This document shows, in pieces, positions 16,761 through 26,134 of a stretch of DNA of 64,000 bases. Origin of the DNA: CAHJXF01 sp038225855 (GTDB lineage Bacteria; Pseudomonadota; Gammaproteobacteria; Burkholderiales; Burkholderiaceae_D); assembly GCA_038225855.1 (NCBI GenBank), contig JBBRQU010000021.1, positions 1 to 64,000 on the forward strand, written 5' to 3'. The position numbers and the translations under genes were made by a program. The notes beneath the pieces are model-generated. The model ran no database searches. It was not told where the DNA came from and saw nothing but the letters and a program-made list of their open reading frames with translations. Each line of letters opens with the position of its first letter. Position 1 is the stretch's first letter.

Positions 16761-18038
16761 ATGACCGAAGTCCTGCGCAGCATAGGCGGCATCGCGGGGC
16801 TCCTGGTGATCGCGTGGCTCTTGTCCATCAATCGCCGCGCGATACGACCGCGCGTGGTGATCGCCGCGCTCGCGATGCAATTGGCCATCGGCGCGCTGAT
16901 CCTATTCGTGCCGATCGGCAAGAGTGTGCTCGCAGCCGTGGCGATCGGCGTCAACAACGTTCTGTCCTACGGCAACAAGGGCATCGAGTTCATGTTCGCG
17001 GGGCTGGTGTCGCCGAAGATGTTCGAAGTCTTCGGTGGCCTGGGCTTCGTGTTCGCGCTGCGCGTGCTGCCGGCGATCATCTTCGTCACCGCGCTGATCT
17101 CGGTGCTCTATCACCTGGGCATCATGCGCTGGATCGTGGCCGGCCTCGGTACGCTGTTTCAAAAAGCCATCGGCGTGTCGAAGATCGAATCCTTCTCGGC
17201 GGTTGCGACCATTTTTCTCGGCCAAAGCGAGATGCCCGCGGCGGTCAAGCCGTTCGTGCATCAACTGCGCGGACCCGAACTGTTCGCGATCATGGCGAGC
17301 GGCATGGCCTCGGTCGCCGGCTCGGTGCTCGCCGGTTACGCAGGGCTCGGCGTGCGGCTCGATTACCTGATCGCCGCGTCGTTCATGGCGGTGCCCGGCG
17401 GCCTGTTGTTCGCCAAGATCATCTGCCCATCGACCGAACCGTCGCAGATCGCGTTCGAGCATCTCGAGTTCGAAGACGTCCGCCCCGCCAACGTGATGGA
17501 CGCGGCAGCAGGAGGCGCGATCATCGGTCTGAAGATTGCGGTCAACGTGGGAGCGATGGTGCTCGCCTTCGTCGGCCTGATTGCGCTGTTGAACGGCGTG
17601 ATGGGCGGCGTGATGGGGTGGTTCGGCCATCCCGAATGGAACCTCGAAGCGCTGATGGGCGCGGTGTTCGCGCCGATCGCGTGGATGATCGGCGTGCCGT
17701 GGGAATCGGCCGGCATCGCGGGCAACCTGCTCGGGCAGAAGTTGATCCTGAACGAGTTCGTGGCCTACATCGGTCTCGCCCCTTACCTCAAGGACGCTGC
17801 CACGGTCGCCGCGGCGGGACTCCACGTGCTCGACCCGAAGACCATCGCCATCATGTCGTTCGCGCTTTGCGGCTTCGCGAATTTTTCATCGATCGCGATA
17901 CTTGCCGGAGCCTTCGGCGCGATCATGCCGGCCTTGCGTTCGGAGGTCGCGCGCTATGGGTTGCGCGTGGTCGCGGCGGGGACGTTGTCGAACCTGATGA
18001 GCGCGACCATCGCGGGGCTCTTCATCGGGCTCGCGTGA
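16761..18038 (+). CDS. nupC: Concentrative nucleoside transporter, NupC family
   Basis: A 425-residue inner-membrane proton- or sodium-coupled nucleoside importer. CNT hallmarks include GQSEMPAAVKPF, an internal EPS segment (SFMAVPGGLLFAKIICPSTEPS), and CGFANFSSIAILAGAFGAIMPALRSEVARYGLRVVAAGTL near the C-terminus. The ATG at 16761 follows GGGGAAAC; the frame extends to a TTG at 16743. It is divergent from cdd. Its stop overlaps a truncated PNPOx-like fragment. Confidence 0.93.
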   Translation: MTEVLRSIGGIAGLLVIAWLLSINRRAIRPRVVIAALAMQLAIGALILFVPIGKSVLAAVAIGVNNVLSYGNKGIEFMFAGLVSPKMFEVFGGLGFVFALRVLPAIIFVTALISVLYHLGIMRWIVAGLGTLFQKAIGVSKIESFSAVATIFLGQSEMPAAVKPFVHQLRGPELFAIMASGMASVAGSVLAGYAGLGVRLDYLIAASFMAVPGGLLFAKIICPSTEPSQIAFEHLEFEDVRPANVMDAAAGGAIIGLKIAVNVGAMVLAFVGLIALLNGVMGGVMGWFGHPEWNLEALMGAVFAPIAWMIGVPWESAGIAGNLLGQKLILNEFVAYIGLAPYLKDAATVAAAGLHVLDPKTIAIMSFALCGFANFSSIAILAGAFGAIMPALRSEVARYGLRVVAAGTLSNLMSATIAGLFIGLA

Positions 18039-18352
18039 AGCGCGTGCAGCACCGCGGCGGCAAGCCCGGCATGATCCCGCAGGTCGACGAGCACCACTTC
18101 GAGTTCGACGACGTCGCCGGCAACGGCCAGATGATCACGGTCGGCAATCTGCACGACAACGATCGCGTGATGCTGTTCCTGATCGACTACACCGAAGCTC
18201 GCCGGCTCAAGCTGTGGGGTCATGCGACGGTGCGCGATGCAACGCCCGATGTGCACGACTACCGCGCCCGCATGCGCACCATCCGCATCAGGCTCGCGGC
18301 CTGGAATTTCAACTGCAGCTCCTTCATTCCGCAGATGGTGCGATTCGACTGA
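18035..18352 (+). pseudogene. Truncated pyridoxamine 5'-phosphate oxidase-like (FMN-binding) protein fragment
   Basis: The frame begins at a GTG overlapping the nupC stop and encodes about 105 residues: KRVQHRGGKPG, then VAGNGQMITVGNLHDNDRVMLFLIDYTEARRLKLWGHATV and a C-terminal IRLAAWNFNCSSFIP. This matches the middle and end of a PNPOx-like family of about 200 residues whose N-terminal beta strands, preceding the usual PYVQHRGG, are missing. I infer a 5'-deleted gene fused up against nupC. It could instead be a translated small protein coupled to nupC. No Shine-Dalgarno site of its own is evident. Confidence 0.6.
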
Positions 18353-18399
18353 GTCGCCGCGCGCGCGGACGCGCCGCGTACGTGCGCTATTGTTCGGCC

Positions 18400-19338
18400 A
18401 TGACCGCACACACGCTCGCAGCCTCGGTCGAGAGTTGTCATTGGGGCTTGTTCGACGCAGCGCTTCCTCCCGTGTTGCATGTCGAGAGCGGCGATCGCGT
18501 CGTCATCGACACCGTGAGCGGCGGCCCCAACGCGCTGCCGCCTGCGGGCTTCCAAGTGCCGCTGGAATTGCTCGACATCCATGCCCACAGCGAGCGCCAT
18601 GAACCCGGCCACATCCTGACCGGCCCCGTGCATGTGGCTGAGGCGGAGCCCGGCGATACGCTCGAAGTGCGCGTGCTCGACGTGACGCTGCGGCAGGACT
18701 GGGGATACAACGTCATCCGTCCGCTGGCCGGCACGCTGCCCGCGGACTTCGACACGTCGTCGCGCCTGATCAACATCCCGCTCGATCGCGAGCGCCTGAC
18801 CGGTCGCATGCCGTGGGGGCTGGACCTGCCGCTGCATCCCTTCTTCGGCGTGATGGGCGTGGCGCCTCCGCCGCGCTGGGGCCGCATCAGCACGATCGTG
18901 CCGCGCGCGCACGGCGGCAATCTCGACAACAAGGAGCTGGGCCCGGGCAGTTCGCTGTTCCTGCCGGTGCACGTGCCGGGCGCGCTGTTCTCGTGCGGCG
19001 ACGGCCATGCCGCGCAGGGCGATGGCGAGGTCTGCACCACAGCGATCGAGACGGCGCTGCAAGGCACGTTCGAATTGATCGTCCACAAGCGTACACAGCT
19101 TGCCTATCCGCGCGGCGAGACGCCCACGCACCTGATCACGATGGGCATGGATCCCGATCTTGACCAGTGCCTCGCGATCGCGCTGCGCGACATGATCGTG
19201 CTGCTCGGCGAGCGCGCCGGGCTGTCGCGGGAGGACTCTTACATGCTGTGCAGTCTCGCAGTAGACTTTCGCATCACGCAGACCGTCAACGTGCATCGCG
19301 GCGTCCATGCGATGTTGCCGAAGGCGCTGCTGCCATAG
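18400..19338 (+). CDS. Acetamidase/formamidase family protein
   Basis: A 312-residue protein of the FmdA/AmdA amidohydrolase family. Seen motifs: GDRVVIDTVSGGP, HILTGPVHVAEAEPGDTLEVRV, HPFFGVMGVAPP, RAHGGNLDNKELGPGSSLFLPVHVPGALFSCGDGHAAQGDGEVC and the C-terminal SLAVDFRITQTVN. The family hydrolyses short amides such as formamide to acid and ammonia; the exact substrate is unknown. The ATG is 47 bp after the PNPOx-like fragment. It is not obviously linked to the nucleoside salvage genes around it. Confidence 0.9.
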   Translation: MTAHTLAASVESCHWGLFDAALPPVLHVESGDRVVIDTVSGGPNALPPAGFQVPLELLDIHAHSERHEPGHILTGPVHVAEAEPGDTLEVRVLDVTLRQDWGYNVIRPLAGTLPADFDTSSRLINIPLDRERLTGRMPWGLDLPLHPFFGVMGVAPPPRWGRISTIVPRAHGGNLDNKELGPGSSLFLPVHVPGALFSCGDGHAAQGDGEVCTTAIETALQGTFELIVHKRTQLAYPRGETPTHLITMGMDPDLDQCLAIALRDMIVLLGERAGLSREDSYMLCSLAVDFRITQTVNVHRGVHAMLPKALLP

Positions 19339-19439
19339 CGCCTCGAAGCTCGCGGAGCTGACCTGTCGATAGACGGCGCATCCCGCGCCGCTCATAGCCG
19401 CTGGGCGACCGACACACAGGTGCGGTCTGGCCGATCGCC

Positions 19440-19937
19440 CTACTTCTTGAAGATCGCGGCGGCCTTGCCCAGTCCGGCATCGTAGATGCCGCCGATCACT
19501 TCCCTGGCCTTGGCATCGTCGGCGCCGTTGGCATCGAAGGTCGAGCTCCACTTGACCAGCGACTTGCCGCCCGCAGCGGGGCTCACGGCGATGGTGGAGA
19601 CGTAGTTCTTCACCGGCAGCGGCGACTTGGTGATCGCGTAGCTGTAGCTGTGTTTGTCTGCACTGTAGGCGACCAGCTTCTCGTCGATCGTGCCGCCGCC
19701 GTTGAGCGACAGTTCGCGGGTCGTGCCGACGCTGGTGCCACTGCCTTTCTGGGTGCTGCTGGCCACGGCCGGATGCCAGACGTCGAGGCTGTTGAAGTTG
19801 CCGAGCAGCTTCCAGACCGCGGCGGGCGCGCCATCGATCGTGGCCTCGCGCTCGACCGACAGGGCGCCGGCTGCGAAGCTGCTGCTTGCCGCGATCATCA
19901 GGGCCGCACCGGCCAGTTGTTTCAGGGTCGCGTTCAA
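19440..19937 (-). CDS. Exported SRPBCC-family protein (polyketide cyclase/dehydrase-like fold)
   Basis: A 165-residue protein. A signal peptide (LKQLAGAALMIAASSSFAAG) is followed by an SRPBCC helix-grip domain (ALSVEREATIDGAPAAVWKLLGNFNSLDVWHPAVASS ... TTRELSLNGGGTIDEKLV). I chose a TTG start at 19937 because GGAGG lies 7 bases upstream and the signal peptide begins there. Such proteins bind hydrophobic ligands; a periplasmic location is inferred. It is divergent from deoA. No specific function can be given. Confidence 0.75.
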   Translation of the reverse strand: MNATLKQLAGAALMIAASSSFAAGALSVEREATIDGAPAAVWKLLGNFNSLDVWHPAVASSTQKGSGTSVGTTRELSLNGGGTIDEKLVAYSADKHSYSYAITKSPLPVKNYVSTIAVSPAAGGKSLVKWSSTFDANGADDAKAREVIGGIYDAGLGKAAAIFKK

Positions 19938-20143
19938 GATATTGCCTCCAGTAGGTGTGAGCCGGGCGGCGACACGCCGTCCCGGGTGCAATGATGGCGC
20001 GCAATACTCGGTGGTCGGGCGGCTGCCTGTCAACGAGAACATCTCTCGCTTCCGCGAGCGAGTTGCACTTCGCGCGTGATGCAGTAAGTCCACCCACCTC
20101 GAACGCGGACGGGGGCGGAAAGCACGTGAGCTATCGTTCGGCC

Positions 20144-21502
20144 ATGGCGCTCGTACAGGAAATCATCCGCAACAAGCGTGACGGCAATCGTCTTTCGCGC
20201 GCCGATTTCGCGTGCTTGTTCGGCGCGTCGGCACACGACTCGTGGGGACCGCTCGCCAGCGATGCGCAACTGGCGGCATGGGCGATGGCGGTCTATCTGA
20301 ACGGCCTCGATCGCGATGAGACGGTCGGCTTGACCTGCGCGCTGCGCGACTCGGGCCGTGTGCTCGACTGGCGCGATCTCGACCGCCCCATCGTCGACAA
20401 GCATTCGACCGGCGGCGTCGGCGACACCGTGTCGCTGATCCTCGGCCCGCTGGTTGCAGCCTGCGGCGGCGCCGTGCCGATGATCTCCGGCCGCGGCCTC
20501 GGACACACCGGCGGCACGCTCGACAAGTTGGGCGCGATCCCCGGCTACGTCACGACACCCGACATCGCGCGCTTCCAGCGCGTGGTGCGCGAAATCGGCG
20601 TCGCGATCGTCGGCCAGACGGCCGAGTTGGCGCCGGCCGACGGTCGGCTGTACGCGGTGCGCGACGTCACCGCGACGGTGGAGTCGATTCCGCTCATCAC
20701 CGCATCGATCCTGTCGAAGAAACTCGCCGCAGGACTCGACTCGCTCGTCATGGATGTGAAGGTCGGCTCGGGCGCCTTCATGCCGACTCTCGAGAAGTCG
20801 CGCGAGCTGGCGGCGAACATCGTCGAAGTCGGTCGCGGCGCAGGGCTTGCGACGACGGCGTTGCTGACCGACATGAATCAGCCGCTCGCGCCGTGCGCGG
20901 GCAATGCGATCGAAGTGCGCTGTGCGATCGATGTGCTCACGTGCGCGACGAATCCTCAACGCCTGCTCGACGCGACTTTCGCGCTCGCCGCCGAGATGCT
21001 GGTGTCGAGCGCACTCGCATCGACCCGCGACGCCGCTTTGCAAGACCTGCATCGCGCGCTCGCGTCGGGCCGCGCGGCGGAGTGCTTCGCGAAGATGGTG
21101 GCGGCGCTCGGCGGTCCGGGCGATCTTGTCGAGCACCCCGATCGGCATTTGCCTCGCGCGCCCTGTCGTCGTGCAGTGCATGCGCCATCGAGTGGCGTGG
21201 TGCGCGCGATCGATGTGCGCGCATTGGGCATGGCGGTCGTCGCGTTGGGCGGCGGGCGGCGTCGCGCCGAAGATTCCATCGATCCCGCCGTGGGCCTCTA
21301 CGCCTTCGCGCAACTCGGCGCGACGGTCAAGGCGGGCGACGCGATCGCACGCATCGACGCGCGCGATGAGGCGGGCGCCGCACGCGCAGCAGAGGCGGTA
21401 ACGAAGAGTTATTCGATCGAGGAAGGCGTACAGGAAGACGGCGGATCAGATCGGCATGGCGGGCTCGACGAGCGTTCCGTCGTGATCGAAAAAATCGGAT
21501 GA
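20144..21502 (+). CDS. deoA: Thymidine phosphorylase
   Basis: Phosphorolysis of thymidine and deoxyuridine to base plus deoxyribose-1-phosphate. It is 452 residues. The start MALVQEIIRNKRDG at 20144 aligns with the E. coli DeoA N-terminus; a GTG at 20126 is an alternative. Signatures: VDKHSTGGVGDTVSLILGP, MISGRGLGHTGGTLDKL, and DVKVGSGAFM. The C-terminal alpha/beta domain ends with a slightly extended acidic and charged tail. With cdd and nupC nearby it completes a pyrimidine deoxynucleoside salvage set. Confidence 0.94.
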   Translation: MALVQEIIRNKRDGNRLSRADFACLFGASAHDSWGPLASDAQLAAWAMAVYLNGLDRDETVGLTCALRDSGRVLDWRDLDRPIVDKHSTGGVGDTVSLILGPLVAACGGAVPMISGRGLGHTGGTLDKLGAIPGYVTTPDIARFQRVVREIGVAIVGQTAELAPADGRLYAVRDVTATVESIPLITASILSKKLAAGLDSLVMDVKVGSGAFMPTLEKSRELAANIVEVGRGAGLATTALLTDMNQPLAPCAGNAIEVRCAIDVLTCATNPQRLLDATFALAAEMLVSSALASTRDAALQDLHRALASGRAAECFAKMVAALGGPGDLVEHPDRHLPRAPCRRAVHAPSSGVVRAIDVRALGMAVVALGGGRRRAEDSIDPAVGLYAFAQLGATVKAGDAIARIDARDEAGAARAAEAVTKSYSIEEGVQEDGGSDRHGGLDERSVVIEKIG

Positions 21503-21517
21503 GCCGATCTCCGTCCG

Positions 21518-21544
21518 GCGATCGCAGCCGCAAGCCGCGATCGC
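21518..21544. other. Hairpin after deoA
   Basis: Two GCGATCGC octamers (21518-21525 and 21537-21544) flank an 11-base loop 15 bp beyond the deoA stop. There is no T-run, so termination is unproven. Confidence 0.3.
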
Positions 21545-21596
21545 TCGGCACCTGGTTTGCTTCTTGCTACACTCGTTCGACCAATAGCGGTCTGTG

Positions 21597-23108
21597 ATGA
21601 TTAACGATGGCGGTAATTGCGATTCGACGCCATCGCAACGAGGGACACCACCCGATGCACTCCGCATGATGCCGGTCGCATTCTTCGACGAGATGACCGA
21701 TGCGGATGAGAGAGTCCGCGCGCACTATTCGGGCTTCAAGAGCTGGCTCGACGGTCAGGGCGGCGAATCGATCGCGGCCAAGCGTGCGGAAGCCGAACTG
21801 ATCTTTCGAAGAGTCGGCATCACCTTCGCCGTCTATGGCGATCTCGACGACACGGGCGGCGGTACCGAGCGCACCATCCCCTTCGACATCATTCCGCGCG
21901 TGATTCCCGCGTCGGAATGGCGCACGCTCGAAGCCGGTCTGCGCCAGCGCGTCAGCGCGCTCAATCGCTTCATACACGACGTCTATCACGCCCAGGAAAT
22001 TCTCAAGGCCGGCATCGTGCCGCCCGGACGCATACTCGGCAACGCGCAGTACCGACCCGAAATGCAGGGCGTCGACGTACCGATGGATGTGTACGCGCAC
22101 ATCGCCGGCATCGACGTCGTGCGCGTCGCCAATGCCACGGGCGAGGGCGAGTACTTCGTGCTCGAAGACAATCTGCGCGTGCCGTCGGGCGTGTCGTACA
22201 TGCTCGAGAACCGCAAGATGATGATGCGGCTCTTCCCCGATCTGTTCGCGAGAAATCGCGTCGCGCCGGTGGCGCACTACCCCGATCTGCTGCTCGACAA
22301 TCTGCGCGCGGTGGCGCCCAAGGGCGTGACCGATCCGACGGTGGTGGTGATGACGCCGGGCATGTACAACTCGGCGTATTTCGAGCACGCCTTCCTCGCG
22401 CAGCAGATGGGCGTCGACCTGGTCGAAGGGCCCGATCTCTTCGTCGAGCGCGAACAGGTCTTCATGCGGACCACGCAGGGTCCGCAGAAGGTCGATGTGA
22501 TCTATCGCCGCATCGACGACGATTTTCTCGACCCGCTCGCGTTTCGGCCCGACTCGTCGCTCGGCACCAAGGGATTGCTCGCAGCCTATCGCGCAGGCAA
22601 CGTCACGCTGGCGAACGCGATCGGCACCGGCATTGCCGACGACAAGTCGATCTATCCCTATGTGCCCGAGATGATCCGCTTCTATCTGGGTGAAGACGCG
22701 ATCCTCGCCAACGTGCCGACCTGGCAGTGCGACAAGCCCGACGATTTGCAATACACGCTCGCGCATCTGGCCGAGCTGGTGGTCAAGGAGATTCACGGCG
22801 CCGGCGGCTACGGCATGCTGGTCGGCCCCGCGTCGACTGCCGCCGAAATCGAAGCCTTCCGCAAGGTGCTCGTCGCGCGGCCCGACAACTATATCTCGCA
22901 ACCGACGCTGGCTCTCTCGGCCTGCCCGACCTATGTCGACGCCGGCGTCGCGCCACGCCACATCGACCTGCGTCCCTTCGTGTTGTCGGGCAACGGCGTC
23001 TCGATGGTGCCCGGAGGTCTCACGCGCGTCGCCTTGCGCGCGGGTTCGCTCGTGGTCAATTCATCGCAGGGCGGCGGGACCAAGGACACCTGGGTGCTGG
23101 AGGACTGA
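21597..23108 (+). CDS. Circularly permuted ATP-grasp type 2 protein (DUF404/DUF407 family)
   Basis: A protein of about 500 residues from the circularly permuted ATP-grasp family. Seen blocks: RVGITFAVYGDLDDTGGGTERTIPFDIIPR, GRILGNAQYRPEMQGVDVP, EYFVLEDNLRVPSGVSYMLENR, TPGMYNSAYFEHAFLAQQMGVDLVEGPDL, RTTQGPQKVDVIYRRIDDDFLDPL and VVNSSQGGGTKDTWVLED at the end. The family is predicted to ligate an amine to a carboxylate and is regularly encoded beside alpha-E and transglutaminase genes, as here. The start is uncertain: ATG at 21597, or Met25/26 near 21666, which fits family N-termini better. It is the first gene of a five-gene cluster and is followed within 2 bp by the alpha-E gene. Confidence 0.88.
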   Translation: MINDGGNCDSTPSQRGTPPDALRMMPVAFFDEMTDADERVRAHYSGFKSWLDGQGGESIAAKRAEAELIFRRVGITFAVYGDLDDTGGGTERTIPFDIIPRVIPASEWRTLEAGLRQRVSALNRFIHDVYHAQEILKAGIVPPGRILGNAQYRPEMQGVDVPMDVYAHIAGIDVVRVANATGEGEYFVLEDNLRVPSGVSYMLENRKMMMRLFPDLFARNRVAPVAHYPDLLLDNLRAVAPKGVTDPTVVVMTPGMYNSAYFEHAFLAQQMGVDLVEGPDLFVEREQVFMRTTQGPQKVDVIYRRIDDDFLDPLAFRPDSSLGTKGLLAAYRAGNVTLANAIGTGIADDKSIYPYVPEMIRFYLGEDAILANVPTWQCDKPDDLQYTLAHLAELVVKEIHGAGGYGMLVGPASTAAEIEAFRKVLVARPDNYISQPTLALSACPTYVDAGVAPRHIDLRPFVLSGNGVSMVPGGLTRVALRAGSLVVNSSQGGGTKDTWVLED

Positions 23109-23110
23109 CC

Positions 23111-24103
23111 ATGCTGTCGCGCACCGCCGATCACCTGTTCTGGATGGCGCGCTACGTGGAGCGCGCCGAGAACACCGCGCGCATGCTCGACGTCAATCTG
23201 CAGACGTCGCTGTTGCCGCAGTCCGAAAAAAAAACCGAGGAAGGCTGGCGTGCGCTGCTCGGCATTTCGGAACTGCAGGGTCGTTACGACAAGCAGCACG
23301 ACCAGCTGACGGCGCGCGAGGTGATCGACTTCATGGTGCGCGATCCTTCGAACAGTTCGTCGATCTATTCGTGCATCCGTCGCGCGCGCGAGAACGCGCG
23401 CGCGGTGCGCGGATCGTTGACCACCGAAGTGTGGGAAACGTCGAACGCGACCTGGCTCGAACTGAACAATCTGCTGACCGGCAAGGGTCTCGAGCGCGAC
23501 CCGAGCAATTTTTTCGAGTGGGTGAAGTTCCGCTCGCATCTGTCGCGCGGGGTGATGATCGGCACGATGCTGAAGGACGAGGCGTTTCACTTCGCGCGCA
23601 TGGGAACCTTTCTGGAACGCGCCGACAACACCGCGCGTCTACTCGACGTGAAGTACCACGGCATGGCCGAGTTGGGACGGCTGGTCGAGCCCACCGAGGT
23701 CGAACGCAACGAGGCGCAAGCCAGTTCACAGACCAGCTCGCAAGGCGACTTCTACTATTGGGCCGCGGTGTTGCGCTCGGTCTCGGCGTTCGAAATCTAT
23801 CGCAGGGTGTACAGCGATCTGATCACGCCCGCGCGCGTGGCCGAGTTGATGATCCTGCGCGCCGACATGCCGCGCTCGCTGTCGGCGTGCGTCAACGAGG
23901 TCGTCATCAATCTGGCGGCGGTTCGCAACCACGAGTCGCAAGACACCGAGCGACGCGCGGGCATGCTGCGCGCCGAGCTCGAATTCGGACGCATCGACGA
24001 TATCCTCCAGGCGGGTTTGCATGCCTGGCTCACCAACTTTCTCGAACGCGTCAACAATCTGGGGGCCGGCATCAGCCGCAACTTCCTGGTGTGGCATTCC
24101 TGA
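23111..24103 (+). CDS. Alpha-E domain protein (DUF403)
   Basis: A 330-residue all-helical alpha-E protein. The start MLSRTADHLFWMARYVERAENTARMLDV is the family hallmark, and a second similar arginine-rich helix occurs later (FLERADNTARLLDVKYH). The ATG is preceded by GGAGG within the end of the ATP-grasp gene, so the two are probably translated together. Alpha-E proteins are consistently paired with permuted ATP-grasp and transglutaminase proteins; the role (scaffold, carrier or accessory subunit) is not established. Confidence 0.9.
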   Translation: MLSRTADHLFWMARYVERAENTARMLDVNLQTSLLPQSEKKTEEGWRALLGISELQGRYDKQHDQLTAREVIDFMVRDPSNSSSIYSCIRRARENARAVRGSLTTEVWETSNATWLELNNLLTGKGLERDPSNFFEWVKFRSHLSRGVMIGTMLKDEAFHFARMGTFLERADNTARLLDVKYHGMAELGRLVEPTEVERNEAQASSQTSSQGDFYYWAAVLRSVSAFEIYRRVYSDLITPARVAELMILRADMPRSLSACVNEVVINLAAVRNHESQDTERRAGMLRAELEFGRIDDILQAGLHAWLTNFLERVNNLGAGISRNFLVWHS

Positions 24104-24199
24104 TCTGTCGAACGCGCAGAATGCGTGCGCAGGAAGGCTCGCAGGGCTCGCCGCCGTCACCGACATGATCTGCATCGATTCAATCAAAGGAGAAGAGCG

Positions 24200-26134
24200 T
24201 TGGCCATTCACGTCGCGCTGACGCATGTCACCGACTACCGCTACGACCGGCTGATCGCGCTCGGTCCGCAGGTCGTGCGCCTGCGTCCTGCGCCCCATTG
24301 CCGCACGCCGATCCTGTCGTACTCGCTGTCGGTTTCGCCGACGCAGCACTTCATCAACTGGCAGCAGGATCCGTTCGCGAACTATCTAGCGCGGCTGGTC
24401 TTTCCCGACCGCGTCGATCACTTTCGCGTCACGGTCGATCTGGTCGCCGAGATGGCGGTCTACAACCCCTTCGATTTTTTTCTCGAGGACAGCGCCGAAA
24501 CCTTTCCCTTCCGCTACAGCGAAACGCTGGCGCGCGAACTCGCGCCGTATCTGGTCAAGAGCGAGGCCACCCCGCGCTTCGCGGCGTTCGTGGCGGGAGT
24601 CGCGCCACGTCGCGGCACCAAGGAACGCACGATCGATTTTCTGGTCGGGTTGAATCAGCGCGTGCAGAGCGATGTGCGCTATCTGATCCGCATGGAACCG
24701 GGCGTGCAGACGCCCGAGGAAACGCTGGTGTCGGCTGCCGGTTCGTGTCGCGACTCGGGCTGGTTGCTGGTGCAGACGCTGCGCCACCTCGGCCTCGCCG
24801 CGCGCTTCGTGTCGGGCTATCTGATTCAACTGCGGCCCGACGTGAAATCGCTCGACGGACCGTCGGGCGCCGAGTCGGACTTCACCGATCTGCATGCGTG
24901 GTGCGAAGTGTTTCTGCCCGGCGCGGGATGGATCGGCTTCGATCCGACCTCGGGTCTGCTCGCAGGCGAAGGGCACATCCCCCTGGCGGCGACCCCCGAA
25001 ACGGGGAGTGCGGCGCCGATCTCAGGCATCGTCGAGAAGAGCGAGGTCGAGTTCCAGCACACCATGAAGGTCACGCGCACATTCGAATCGCCACGCGTGA
25101 CCTTGCCGTACACGCCCTCGCAATGGAGCGCGATCGACGCGCTCGGCGAAGAGGTCGATGCGCGATTGCGTGCGATGGACGTGCGCCTGACGCAAGGCGG
25201 CGAGCCGACCTTCGTCGCCACCGAGAACCCGGATGCGGCCGAATGGAACGTCGATGCGCTCGGCCCGACCAAGCGCCAGTTCGCGATGCGCCTGTTGCCG
25301 AAGCTCGTCGCACGATATGGCGCCAACGGCTTCGTCCATTTCGGGCAAGGCAAATGGTATCCGGGCGAGCCGTTGCCGCGCTGGGCGCTGTCGACCTTGT
25401 GGCGCGTCGATGGCGAGCCTTGCGTTGCCGATGCTTCGGTATTCGATGACGATTTCAGCGATGAGCGCGACAAGGACGCCGATGCGAGCCGCGCACCGCG
25501 AACGCCCTACGGCATCGACGATGCATCGCGGCTGATCGCGCAGATCGCAGCGCGCCTTTCCATCGCCGTTGACTTCGTCATCCCCGCTTACGACGATGCC
25601 TTTCACGACACATGGCGTCAGCAGCGCGTGCCGGTCAACGTCGATCTGAACGACAGCGCTAGCGAGCACGCGAACCATGTAGATACGAGCGTATATACGC
25701 CGGTCGGCTTCGTGTTGCCGCTCGCACGTGCCGAAGATCTACCGCACCCCGCAGGCGAGACGCGCGTCACGAGCGGGTGGACGACGAGTCGCTGGCCGTT
25801 GCGCGGCGAGCGACTGCAGCTCGCAACGGGCGATTCGGCGCTCGGCTATCGATTGCCGCTCGATGCGCTGCCGTGGGTCGCGCCCGAGGATTATCCGTAC
25901 CTGATCTCGCGCGACCCGTCGGAAGTGCGTGAACCGCTGCCTTCGTTCGAGGCATTGCGCGCGCGTGAGCGACACGTCCATCGGCGCGTCCACGGTATCC
26001 CCCATCGTTCACGCCAGCGACGGCGCATCGCCATCCTTCGTCGGCGACCGATCTGCGAAAGAGATCGTGCGCACCGCGCTGTCGGTCGAAAGTCGCGGCA
26101 AACGCCTGCGCGTCTTCATGCCGCCGCTCGCTGA
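24200..26134 (+). CDS. Transglutaminase-like protein, N-terminal part of a frameshifted transglutaminase-DUF2126 gene
   Basis: It starts at TTG 24200 with AAGGAG about 7 bases upstream; the N-terminus IHVALTHVTDYRYDRLIALGPQVVRLRPAP is the standard bacterial transglutaminase-like leader. The papain-like triad is complete: Cys183 (GSCRDSG), His232 (LHAWCEV) and Asp248 (GFDPTSG). The first part of the DUF2126 region follows from about residue 310 (MDVRLTQGGEPTFV). Family likeness stops near 25960; the last 55 or so residues are arginine-rich out-of-frame translation. In related genomes this is normally one protein of about 1100 residues continuing in the frame found at 25965-27638. Confidence 0.82.
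   Translation: MAIHVALTHVTDYRYDRLIALGPQVVRLRPAPHCRTPILSYSLSVSPTQHFINWQQDPFANYLARLVFPDRVDHFRVTVDLVAEMAVYNPFDFFLEDSAETFPFRYSETLARELAPYLVKSEATPRFAAFVAGVAPRRGTKERTIDFLVGLNQRVQSDVRYLIRMEPGVQTPEETLVSAAGSCRDSGWLLVQTLRHLGLAARFVSGYLIQLRPDVKSLDGPSGAESDFTDLHAWCEVFLPGAGWIGFDPTSGLLAGEGHIPLAATPETGSAAPISGIVEKSEVEFQHTMKVTRTFESPRVTLPYTPSQWSAIDALGEEVDARLRAMDVRLTQGGEPTFVATENPDAAEWNVDALGPTKRQFAMRLLPKLVARYGANGFVHFGQGKWYPGEPLPRWALSTLWRVDGEPCVADASVFDDDFSDERDKDADASRAPRTPYGIDDASRLIAQIAARLSIAVDFVIPAYDDAFHDTWRQQRVPVNVDLNDSASEHANHVDTSVYTPVGFVLPLARAEDLPHPAGETRVTSGWTTSRWPLRGERLQLATGDSALGYRLPLDALPWVAPEDYPYLISRDPSEVREPLPSFEALRARERHVHRRVHGIPHRSRQRRRIAILRRRPICERDRAHRAVGRKSRQTPARLHAAAR

Noticed and set aside
21567..22961. 464-codon minus-strand frame opposite the first ATP-grasp gene
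   Set aside because: Low-complexity His/Arg/Gly translation with no motif, opposite a conserved gene.
25929..26134. Programmed ribosomal frameshifting in the transglutaminase gene
   Set aside because: No classical slippery heptamer or downstream structure was evident by eye, and the required shift is better explained by a dinucleotide indel. Not excluded.
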